Source of the DNA: Paramecium tetraurelia
Taxonomy: Eukaryota; Ciliophora; Oligohymenophorea; Peniculida; Parameciidae
Assembly: GCF_000165425.1 (NCBI RefSeq)
Contig: NW_001799577.1
Location: 186,001-250,000, forward strand
DNA: 64,000 nt
Direction of reading: 5' to 3'
This document shows, one piece after another, positions 48,301 to 59,900 of this stretch. How positions within the stretch are numbered: position 1 is the stretch's first letter; every line of letters begins with the position of its first letter. The notes under the pieces were generated by a model. The model had not been told where the DNA came from and did no database searches. It worked only from the letters and a program-made list of their open reading frames with translations. A program made the translations under genes and the position numbers.

Positions 48301-51300
48301 TATTAAATTTCATGTTCTGCAATTTCCAACACTTGCAAATTGGAACAAGCAATGAAGTGGAAAATCTACAGTGTAGGTTCAAAGAGGAAACGATTTCTAT
48401 GAGATTCGATCCATTTGTAAATTGTAAGTTTCAAAGGTTCAGCCATAGGATTGTATTGATCCTGTATGTTAATGACTTAACAATCAATTTGGCGACTACT
48501 TAGGATAGATATTATACTTGTCCTGATTGAATTCATTTATCATCTTAGTGATGGTATCTATTCTCTCCTTTAAGTCATTTCTATCCTTGTATCTCTCAAT
48601 CAGTTTCATCAACTTTCTGTTATTGGCTTCAAAACTCATAGCCAATCCAACAGCCTCAGATCTAGTGTCAAGATTATCATAGAAATCCTTCGATATCTTC
48701 TCATATTACTCAGATTCCAAGAGATCCTTGCCCAATTGCAACAAATAAAATATCAAAATCTCTACTATTGAGATGTTGCTTGTTGTATTATTTTCATCCT
48801 TGAACAGTTTCTGTGCAAACAAGATAGTAAATATAATGAGGATGGCTCCTTCTTGAACAAATATTATTCTCTTGTATATGTCAGTTCTTTTTTCAGTCTA
48901 TTTCTTTGGAATCTTCAACTGTATTTCAATTACATACAATGACAATCTAAATATTAAGGATGGTTTAATTACATTGTGAATAGAAACATGGCCAAATTGA
49001 TGGTCTTCAAGATTCTGGTCGAGTAGATTACAAATAAATAATAGCATAACACTGAGAGTTGCACCAATAAGATGAAATACACTATGCCAATGATGTAGAG
49101 TCGTTTGATGATGATGTAAAATTTAGAGGAGATGTGCTTTTCCTTTTTCCTTAACTTCATATTAATGTAGCATTGATCAATGAACAAGATCATCTTGATG
49201 CTTAGCACTTCCTAAAAGTAATAAAAGAGCCAAATGGCAAATATGATGATGCAATTAAAAATAAAGGTTCCCTTGCTCCTTCCTTTGCCAGACAACCCCC
49301 ATTTATCTAGCAAATCTGTATTTGAGAAGTTGAAAATGAGATATTCTGTTTGATTGAATTCCTCAGGCAGGATTCTTGGGGATGAGCCTTAAGATAATGT
49401 TATCAGATAACTAACGTATTGGAAGATCACCACTAATACACTCACTCTTTAAAATACTTGAAATAAAATACTTGTTGATAGTAGACTTTGAGTTGGTTGA
49501 CGAGTAGAACACAAGTGCAAACAATAGGATGTAAATGATGCTGAATATACCTTCAGAAATAGCAGCCAAAAAGAATAGGATGATCATGTACATTCTCTCT
49601 GAAGAATGAATAGCTCCCTTTTGGAAGTTCAGCTTTAACAATTGAAATTTGTTGTAATAGAAATTATCAATCAAATAGGAGGCAGAATTTTAAAGGGACT
49701 CTCTCTCAGAGACTCGATATTATTCAGTCTATTAAATAGATTTAGTAATCTATTCTTGATGTTAATCATCATTGTCAATCGAAGTGAGAAAGTCTGAAGC
49801 CTTCACGTCTATGATCACTATTATCAAGGCGATTAAATATGGATAGATGTCTTTGACTATAAAATCATCCCTTTGGTAATCGTTGTAGGTTCCAAAGGCA
49901 AACAAGATGTACTTAATGTTTACCATTGTCTTTAAGTCAATGTAATCCTCAAAATATTTCAAGGATTGCGATAAGTAAGTAATTAATAGGAATAGCATAC
50001 TAAACATGAGAGTGCCAACCCAACAAGCCTTTTTGTATTCAAATGACTTTATTTTTATGTCTTTGGTAATCATGGCAATAGTTAAAATAAGATTGGTATT
50101 GTATTTTGATGTTAGAGAGTCTTCCATCCTAACTCGCATTCCTTCCTTCTCTACTTTATTTATGAAAATGTATTTCCATCTTATGATTTCTAATTTAATT
50201 CAATTAATACTTTCATTGAGTTTGCTTGTGATTTGATGGTTCTGAAATTGCTCAATAAAATACGATCTTGTTTTGTAGATGTAATAAAACATGATTAGTA
50301 AATAGACTAGCATACTACATGATATCTTGTATTTGATTGATGTTATAACAATAACGATGTAGATAATAATTGGTAACAATAAACTCACATACTTATATAT
50401 CACATTTAAAAACGGACTATATAATAGAATAACACATAAATTACAATTGTAAGGTGAAATCAAAAGCGAAATTGGCCGCTATGGATTGTCTATCCTCCAT
50501 CTAAGAATCATTGTTTGAATTGATCAGATTCTCCTTGAGACTTTTGCTGAGATCCTCCAACTCAATTTCATTATGCTCATTCGTATGCTTGTGTGATCTC
50601 TGAACATGGACTGTTAGATCATTGATCGATATCATCTATTGCAAATAGTCTTACCCCAAATATCCCAAACATAATACTGCAATGTCTAACACAAGATTGG
50701 GAAAGATCAAAAATGGTACTCGTTTACTTAATCCAATGAAACCTTGGTGAGTGTACATGTATTCATAAATGGTTATCTTTCTCAACTGAGATTATAATAA
50801 TTGTAAGCTTATGTAATAGAGATTATGAATTACCAAGAGAAGTCAAATAAATATCGAAATAATGTGGCAAATCCAACTTGCATCAGGAAGATACTCCAAC
50901 AAATTTGAATCTTTCTGAATTGAATATCCTTATTTATCATTCCTGATATGTGAGTCTTGATGATATAAAGTAATAGTAGAATCTGAAATAGATTTATAAT
51001 ATTGAAGGATTAGAAGGTGAGTATCAATAATGAAATCCAATAGCAGATCCATAAAATAAATTTGATATACAATACATTGTACAACTATCTTACCGATGAA
51101 AATATTCCAATTTTGGAAATCATCTTTTGATAGTTCTCCTGCAATTGTTTATAGGTAGTACTTTTATATGTCTCATATTGGAGAACTACAAAACAATCCA
51201 GCATCCAAAATACACTTAAAGATCCAAAATCCTTGTCGTTGAACCCTAAATTAAATGGCAAATTGTATTCAAACTAAAATCCAAACAACTCAATTATGTT

Positions 51301-53327
51301 GTAACCAAAGTCACCGAATACTACCATCTCCAACATATACACATATTTGAGCAATATGATGATATTGATTATCACAACCATCCATATCCAATTTCTGTGT
51401 CTGAATGAATGTTGGGAATTAGATCTATTTTTGTTCTCGTGTCTCACTATGAATAAGATTGTGGTCACCAATAACAGAGTGTGTATAATGTTTGCTGTAA
51501 AGAGACTAATCCAAAACACTATAACCAAAGTAATTGAGTAGCTATTCCTCAGAACAAATGCCCAAATTAACTATGCTAATTGAAATGCCTCCTCTTCCTA
51601 TTCTTAATTAAAATAAGTCTGGAATAAGGATTACTTTGAATTGAGTGCAGACTGAATTTGCTCCTTATTATTCAAGTAAAATTTATAGGTTCCGAAGCAA
51701 ATAAATAATTAAGTCCAAACTAAACATTAATCAAATACATCAAGTTTTTCACATTCCCTAATTTGATAATAAGCTGTTGGGTAATAAACTAAAAATAAGA
51801 ACTAAATAATCTGTTCTGGATTCCTAGTGATTGAACTCTAGAAAATCCATAAAATTGATAATGTGAATCCCAAGTAGGGAAATCTCATTATGATGAATAC
51901 ACAATATAGTTATTAAATTGCAATAAGAATCCTAATGATAACAAATTGATGATTCTTCTTTTGCTTGTCCTACCCTTCTACATTATCCTCAATCACTTCC
52001 TACTCTTATTCAATATAATTTCTCTGAACTTCCCCATTCACTTCACCCTGGTTAATCTGCGGTTACTCATTCTGATCTTGTATCGCATTATCCTAAGTCT
52101 GGATTATCAATGCAACCACCGTCTATCTACGTTCCTACCTCTCCTTCTAAGCCAAATAACTGATTAGATCCAAATCAAAGTCATTTGATAAATCACTAGC
52201 CGCACTTACTTGACCTCTCAATTGTCTCACATTGTATAACACATCTATTATGATATTTAAAAAATAGGCTATTGCCAAGATGAGGAGGTAGGGACCATCA
52301 TACGAAGTCTTCAGTCCTGAGAGCAAGGCTTAAAAACTGTTTAACCCATATTGGGGCAATCCGGAGTATTCTAACGCCAATATTATTATCAGAGTGTATT
52401 GTATCACAATCTAGAGTTTGCACAGTATCTTATGTTTAAAGCTTTGTTTCAACTGAGTGCTAATTACTAGACTATTATACAGTTTTGAAAAAGAAAGGCT
52501 CCTGGATACTGATTTCATAGATCAACATGAAGGCGAAGAAATTCAACGGGTAGGCTGCTAGGGTCGGTTTCATAAATGAGGCTGTCAACAGGAGGACTGC
52601 TTCTAGGAACTAGAGTAGGTTGAGATTCTCATACTTGAAGGTAACGATATGATGCCGAAATTGTATTGAAAAATCGAAAGTAACTCCAATTCACTTTGGA
52701 GTATATGGTGAATTCTGATGACATGTATGGGAAACTGATCAAAAAGAAAATGCTGTTGTAGATGACATTTTAAAACAGAGTGAGATCTTTCATCTAAAAT
52801 TGAATGGATAATGTGATACTCTCTCTTGGATTATGCTGGTGTACTCTCGATATAAGGCTAATATGGAATCTAAAAGCTCAGGTGCATAAAAATTGGCACC
52901 TAAATATAGCAGTATTATTATGTTGATCCCAACAATTATCATTACTTTCAATTTATACAATCTGCTTATTCGAAACGATTTATCTATTAAAATCAACTTC
53001 TCTTTTTTTGAAAGAGTCCTTTTATCATTAAAAATACACAATACTCTTTATGTTGCACTAATTCATTAAAAAGTCTATCATTTCTTTTAAAACTCACTTA
53101 AATACTTGTTTTGAAGAGAATCAAGCACTCTACCAAATATAATGAAGGCAAAGATTCCCTGAAATTAACACAAAAAAATATTAAGGCAATACTAGATAAT
53201 GCACAAAATATTTTATTTTAATACATTTATTTAATAATACTTTCAATAATATGCTCATACAAATATATCCACTAGAAACGGAATCATAATAGTCAAACAC
53301 CTGAGTGCTCTCAATGAAGTGGTGCAT
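45329..53327 (-). CDS. Piezo-type mechanosensitive ion channel
   Basis: An 8-kb gene, roughly 2,500-2,600 residues, with many short introns (for example after MKD-type junctions near 52770 and 53020). It opens MHHFIESTQVFDYYDS and is a series of membrane helices for most of its length. Near the C-terminus are PFLFELRTICDWAFSET, matching the Piezo anchor (PF-x2-E-L-R-x3-D-W), LTLFQWIKLEEIHS, the outer and inner helices, an extracellular cap of about 250 residues, and the end domain RGIMSGGIDLIMLQ, MPYPDNLLKICEAI, IDVIRSPQLM. Piezo channels are trimeric force-gated cation channels. I did not resolve every splice site. A Gln-Asn repeat lies mid-protein. Confidence 0.9.
47065..47112 (+). repeat. 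Hexanucleotide microsatellite coding a Gln-Asn tract
   Basis: Eight tandem hexamers: four TTCTAG followed by four TTCTAA (plus strand). In the Piezo frame on the minus strand they encode alternating Gln (TAG) and Asn (AAT, then AAC). The two halves differ only by a synonymous third-base change, which suggests two bursts of expansion. It follows FFRSGNNYN in a cytosolic loop. Confidence 0.85.
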
Positions 53328-53426
53328 GATCCAAAATATTATATTATATTAATTTTAGACCATTATATCAATAACAGTATTTCACCCTACCTCTGTAAAG
53401 AATAAATTTTGCCCCTGAGAGCACTC
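53303..53426. repeat. 11-bp inverted repeat at Piezo 5' end
   Basis: GAGTGCTCTCA at 53303-53313 (inside the first Piezo exon) is the exact reverse complement of TGAGAGCACTC at 53416-53426 in the upstream space. The arms are GC-rich against an A+T background, with a 102-bp spacer. Could be a shared regulatory site in opposite orientation or chance. Confidence 0.4.
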
Positions 53427-53483
53427 CTTTATACTATTTTTTATATTGCTTTAAATAAAAATAATAATATTAATTAACATATT

Positions 53484-54314
53484 ATGAATTCACCTCTCAA
53501 AGAACTAGAATAAATTTAGTTAAGACAAATAGAACAAGGCTACTATTAGAACGATACTGAATAAATAAAATAAATCCTAAATTCCATTAAATTGATGGCT
53601 TTTGAAAACCTAAATAAAAAACAAATTAAATAGCCTATGAAAGTGGAAGAGAATTATTAGAGTAGGGTTTAAAATGAAATAGCGCAGTTTTACAGAAATC
53701 AATATAAGTCAATCGACATAGTCGAAAGATCTAAACTAAGATCACGAAACATTAATCAAAAACTTATCGAATATTAAAATCGAAATACGCCTAAAAATTA
53801 AAAAATGGGTTTACCTTCACTTCGATATAGTGAAATTTAAAGCAATCCCGTTAAATAAGCAGCAAAACCTGTTACATCTTCCCATACGGAAAGAATCAAA
53901 TTTGATAAAGCAAGAACTTTATTGAATAAAACTTTCAATGATTTTGCTCAACAATGGATGAAATGCGAGAATAGAAACTCCCCTCCCTTAGTTAAGAATG
54001 TCCCTAATATTAAGAAGGGAAACTCAATTATTTTAGATGAACTCACCAGTAGGGCTCAATCTATTATTGAGTCTGCAACCATCAATAAAAAGCTGAAAAA
54101 TAGATTATATCATTAATATGGAACACACACGCCTACTAATATAAGGGATTAATAATTGGCTATCACTTAAATTTAATTAGGTAATCTTTCTTTCGAAATA
54201 CCAAAATGTAATAAATTTTTAGTTGACCAAGAAATGAGAATCTTAAAAAGCAGAATAGCTAATAGAGCTAAGCCCAATATCCTAGTGGTTGATTAAAGAA
54301 GAATGTAAGTATGA
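53484..54314 (+). CDS. Hypothetical polar protein
   Basis: 276 residues, no intron. MNSPLKELEQIQLRQIEQGY opens a helical, Gln/Asn/Lys-rich protein with a basic middle (LRYSEIQSNPVKQAAKP). It ends RILKSRIANRAKPNILVVDQ and VDQRRMQV. No domain recognised. The next gene on the same strand starts 30 bp after its stop and has a similar composition; the two could be read as one only by skipping stop codons. Confidence 0.65.
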
Positions 54315-54344
54315 TTTGTATTTGTTTACTAATTTAATTTTTTT

Positions 54345-55415
54345 ATGTCTTTGACTTATATAAACTTAGAAGCCAGTCCTAATAGATAAAAACCATTTGG
54401 TTTGGCAAGCGGAATGATAGAGGACTTTTTACTTAACCCATTGGAAAAATTGCGCACTTTGAAATGCGATAAAATAAGCGGCAGTTGGGATTTAACAAAA
54501 ATAAGGGAGATTTTGAATAAAATAAAGGATCTTGCCCTATAAAATAATATAAGCAATGATATTATAGATCCACCAAAGATTTCATCAGACACTGAGAGGC
54601 TAATTGAATAAATAGGTGATTATCGTAATCAGTACAGTTCATTTGAGCAATCTTAAAAATACGATAACAAGCCAAAGAGAATCCAATAAATCGTCAAAGA
54701 CTTCGAAAATCGAGTGATATATCGATCTTAAAGGTCTTCATCAGTGTAATCAAAGACTATTCAGTAACCCAAGAAATGTAAATTAATAAGCAAAGAGTTC
54801 GAATAAAAATTAAATAGTATAAATTAAAAATATGGTATGAAAACTACTCAAATAGTGGCAAAAAGTAAGTATATGGATCATTAATCAATAAATTCAAACA
54901 GTTAATAAAAATCAATAAACACATACTTTATGCGTCCTTAGACTACATGTTCAGCAAGAAAGACATATTCATTTCGTAGAGAAAAAACTTACGATATGGA
55001 TTAGAAGCGTTTAAACACTGCCAGAACTAATAGTAAAAGAGCCTAATCAGGGTATTAAATGTAGAATTTTGAATCAGAAAAATAAAATGCTTCAATAATT
55101 GCTAAAATAATGAAAAAATCACAATAAAACAAAAAAGTTAATTTAAAAAAATATCATTTAGAAAATAATGATTTATAACCTACATTCATGTTAGATGATA
55201 ATGATTCCTAAACAAATAAATTGATCAAATGCATAGAATTCAATCCACTTGATTCAATTTAAAAAGAATATCGAAGCTTTATGCCAAGTGATGATGATTT
55301 CATTTTAAAATTAAGCTTTTAATAAATTCAATCTAGAAGAAAGAGATAAAATCCTAATTTATAAAAAATATTCTATGCAAAAGCACAAAGTAAATACTTA
55401 CAAGATCCCATTTGA
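54345..55415 (+). CDS. Hypothetical basic/polar protein
   Basis: 356 residues, no intron, from MSLTYINLEASPNRQKPFGL. A helical N-terminal third (MIEDFLLNPLEKLRTLKC, LTKIREILNKIKDLAL) is followed by basic Ser/Gln-rich sequence with many RS and KS pairs and a hydrophobic-acidic end (MPSDDDFILKLSFQQ). I do not recognise it. It is close behind the previous gene (30 bp), an unusual spacing for two same-strand genes here. Confidence 0.65.
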
Positions 55416-55557
55416 TTAGGAATATGTTTATTGTTTTGCAATTAAATATAATAATTAAAAACTGATATTTGAGATCCTCTCAAAATTAAACTATTATGAC
55501 TTTAAACATAAGTAATTCACATGACCAATAATTATTATCTGATATATAATATATAAT

Positions 55558-55856
55558 TCATCCTGTTTTGAAGAGCATGATGGCCAGTTATCCAATGTAA
55601 AAATATATATAATGTTTTGTTTCGTGAGTTACATACGATCCAAAGTTTCTTCCTACAATACAATGCCACGTTCCATGATATTTTGCTCTTAACTCATCCT
55701 TGATATATGAGGCAATTTATTAATCCTACATATTACTAATGCTTATACTGTAGAACTCTTGTCAATGGCTTATCTTGATACTTCAATGACTTCTCTTTGC
55801 ATTTCATCACTCATATCAATTTGTTTAATGACAGGTTGTAATTTATCGAAAGACAT
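55558..55856 (-). CDS. DYNLL: Dynein light chain LC8
   Basis: 91 residues, one 23-nt intron (55726-55748). The sequence follows LC8 from end to end: [59 protein letters not shown], and ends with IMLFKTG. LC8 is a dimeric hub in cytoplasmic and axonemal dyneins and other complexes. Length matches the family (about 89). Confidence 0.96.
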
Positions 55857-56593
55857 TTGAATATAAATTATATTAATATAAGTTTCAAGACTTATAACAA
55901 TGTCATTTATAACATTTCTTTATAAATGAAAATACTTAAATTGACTAACATCAATTAAACAAGAAAGACTGCCTCTTAAATTCTCTTTAAGAGTTAATAC
56001 ATTCCACATTTTACTTAATTTGTCTATTATTGATCTCTTTCTTAAGTTGAGGCTGAGCAAAAATGAATAATCTTAAAATCTTTAGAAATCACTGATGGAC
56101 TAGAGCAAGAATGGGAGAATCCAACTCATATATAAGAAGATTTTATATTATTAATAGTTTTTACTTAAATTTGAACTTCTAAGTAACAAATTTGGTGCAG
56201 ATGCAGATAATACAAGTCCTGATTTATTATAACCTTGAGAATTATCAGGATTATTTCATTTTTTGAACAAATAACTTGATATTCTCTTAAATATTAATGA
56301 TTATCTCCTTTAAATTAAATAATATAACTAAAATGTATCTAACATTAAATTTTGAAATTATTAATATACTTTGTTATCAACATAAATTCACATTAGAATT
56401 ACTATTTTCTATATATGCAATTTAATCTATCAATTTTTGTTATCATTTTTAATAAACAGGTAGTTTCAATTATAATTTATCAAATCATTTTATTTGGCAA
56501 CAGATTTCTTCATTAATGAGATCTAATATACTCATAAAACTTATAAATCATATTTTATTTGTCTATTGTTTATTGAATTAATCTTTTTTCTAA
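55857..56593. other. Intergenic region
   Basis: About 740 bp, the largest gap in the window, A+T-rich, upstream of LC8 and of the small gene at 56594. I see short direct repeats and homopolymers only; no tRNA or snRNA-like structure. Confidence 0.5.
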
Positions 56594-56832
56594 ATGAATA
56601 CAGTTAAAATAAGTGTAAAAAGTTAAGCTGCACAAGTAATAAATGATGAGCAACATTATAAAACATGTATAAGCCCTCATAAATTCTAGATAATAATATG
56701 ATTTAATTGTTTAGTCAAACAAATCAATTGTTATGGAATGTTCTAAAATACTTTGATAAGATTTTCGATTAAATTTTTCATTCATATAAATATCTCATCA
56801 TTAATCTACTAAGTGATTCAAAATAGCACTGA
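56594..56832 (+). CDS. Small hypothetical protein, tentative
   Basis: 71 residues after a 23-nt intron (56667-56689). Reads MNTVKISVKSQAAQVINDEQ, then after the splice MIQLFSQTNQLLWNVLKYFD. The exon total is a multiple of three and the splice sites are standard, but the model is short and without homologs I know. It lies about 100 bp before the large gene and could be a separate exon of it. Confidence 0.38.
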
Positions 56833-56932
56833 ATTGCAACATTTCATTGGCAAATGTTTGTAATGGAAAGTTGAAAATAATTTCATAAATTCTTAGTTTA
56901 ATTTCATTATAATTTTCTTACTTTATTTCAAA

Positions 56933-59900
56933 ATGAATAAATTTAATACATTAATGAAAAGCCTCACCTCAAAGGATTATATAAACAAATATACTCACAT
57001 CTTTTAGGAATCGTTACCACTTTGTATATAATATAGAAAGGACAAGGAATGGGATTAAATTGTTCATTTGATAGGAGATCATATTAAAGAATTTGATAAG
57101 CTACCAAGTGGAGTCAAGCAAAAAGTTGATTAATTTACAAAAAGCTCGTTATATTTTTTTTTAGCTGAAGCCCAATATCATTTAAAATAGGCTTTGACAG
57201 CAGAGGGATTGTTGGCTCTTGACACGGATGATGAGAAGATCAATTAAATAAAAGCTAAAACATATTTCATGTTATACAAGCAAACTAATAAAATTGAACA
57301 TATTGAGTATGCAGCAAAGTTAGCAGATTAGTTTTTTGGAACTGATCATAAAATCAGTTAGTTATATTAGACAGAACTGGACCAGAGATAAAGAAAAATT
57401 AAATTCTTGCAGTTACAATCAATACCGAACTTCGAGGTTTTTAAGCAAGGACTGGAATTTTAGTATTTCAAGAATCAAACCAAAAAAGAAGCCAATTTAA
57501 AAAAAGGTAGAAATATGCATTTAAGTGAAATTGAAAAATTAACGACAGAAGCATCAACCTTTGAACCTTCTAAGAGAATCAGATACAAAGGTAATGAATC
57601 TTTACTCAAAATTTCTGATCAAAAAATGAACCTGTATCTCCCTCTTTCCAGTTCTAACCTCCATTCTAAATCAATCATTTAATTCAGACAGAATAACATT
57701 ACCAGTGAATTAAGAGGATCTTATAAACTAGATTCTGTTCAAGATATGCCTGTAGAAAGTAGTAACATGCAAGAATTACTCTTACAAAGGCCTCAATCAT
57801 GCAAATAGAGGCATCCTAAGAAGTTAGTGAAAAATTAGTAAACTTAACCATCTCCTTAAAAGTAGCATCATCATCAATAATCAAGTTTGTCCTAATAATA
57901 ATAGAATCGGAATACTCTTCTTAAAAGGAGTTAAATAAAGCTCCATTAACAAAACTTAATGAAGAGTAGTTCTAAATAACGCATAGAGGTAAAGGAATAA
58001 TCGTAACCTAAAATTTTGGATTCTAAATCAATATAGTGTGAGATTTCAGAACAATCAAGTTATTTTAAGACTGATTAATAAAGAGGTTAGCAAGATTTGG
58101 ACTTCCATTTTTCTCCGAGAATTGGTTAATCCTATTACAGTTTAAATACGAGTTCTGGCGGTAGCAAACATTAGATTGATAATGAGTATTTACACAATAG
58201 ATTAGATGGATTATATAAGATCTAATAAGAACATGCCTTAAGAATGATAATAAAGAATTTTAGAAGCTTTGTCCAAAAATAAAAGATCTAAAAGAGTCAA
58301 GACTTAATGAAAAAGAGCACAGCCAAATAACACTTTTCTAATTTGATTGTTGAAGTTGGTGCAACTAAAAATATATTGATAGAAGAGAAACTTGCTAGAA
58401 TTAAATCAATTCTTCATATATGCTAAGTGATAGATCAAGGTTCTTTGAAATCCTGGATGATCTATTCACCAATCAAACAAATTAATGCTGTCTCTTGGAA
58501 GATTAAGAATTTCTCCTGGGTCGTATTTAAACGATTAAAAACTAAGAAAACTTAAATCCATCCTGACATAGCAAAGTTATATAAGGAAACTCCAAAATAT
58601 CGGCAGATCATAGAAGTGTGGAGTAGTAGTATTGATGGCACTAATGCTATCTTTGTATTGAGTATTGCAATAGAAGTCAAAGGCAAACAATATGATATCA
58701 GATTACATCTGAAAAATATATAAAATATTTCTAAAGATTTTGAAAATACGTTTTCAAGTACAGAACTCATATCTCAATTAATCAATGTTTATTTTCAATC
58801 TCATGGTATCTAATATAATCACTCTATCAAACCTACAACTCAATTTATTCAAACTAAATAAACATTACTAAGATAAGACATTTTGAAGAAAGGATGTCAA
58901 AACATTTCAAATCATCTGAACTAATTGTTTCTTAATAATTTTCTATATATGAGAACTGAAAATGGATACAAATTTAGAAGAGTCACATTTTCTGAATAAA
59001 TTCTGGAAAATCAAGTGGAATTGTATCGATAAATTGAATAAAGAAGAAATCTTATTAAAAAGACATTCTAACCCTTTCATATTGGTAGTAGATATTTTGG
59101 TATTAAAAATTCTAATTTAAGAAATAAAAGATTATTAAAATCCTTGTCTATTGCAATCGAATTGTAATCTCCAGTCTTATAGTCGACAGCAATGTCTCCC
59201 TATAATTACTGGTAAGGATTGAGATCTTAATCCTTCAAAGCAGAATTTTAAGATGAAATTATTGAAGAATCCAGTTTTACACCCAAATCAGGATTTTCCT
59301 AAGCTTCACCTAGATCTTCCATCTCTCCCCAAATTAGACCAAAGAATAATACCTTTTCTTCCTTTTCCTAAAGCTCCTCAAATCTAATGAAAAAATCTAA
59401 ACAAAAACCAAATGTAGAGGATTACTTTAAAAATTATCCAAAATAAAGAGATATAAAATTAAAAGATCCCATTCCTTTTAATCCTTATTAGAGTCAGTAA
59501 GTAATATTATAATGATTTTAGATAGATTTTACTTCTTTATTTAACACGTGATAAAGAAGGCTGGCATGTTAATTATTTGACATTTACATTTAATTTTGAA
59601 AATCCAGAAAATTTCGGTCACTTCCTTCTGCATAGTTATTTGTTTTAACAAAGGGATGTTATTCAGTCTAGCTAATCCTTGCAAAAATTCACTTAAATTG
59701 TAGACCTAGATATATCCGTTTTAAAAATCTATTTGGGATACTATAGAAATATTCCTTACATAGCCAAACTGAATTATATCAAGTAAATCAATCAAATCGA
59801 TGGATATAATTATAAAAAATCCAACAATATTATCTTTGATGAATTTCCTGAATATAAGACAACAAGAAGGATAGAAAGGAAATCTTTAATTAATGACAAC

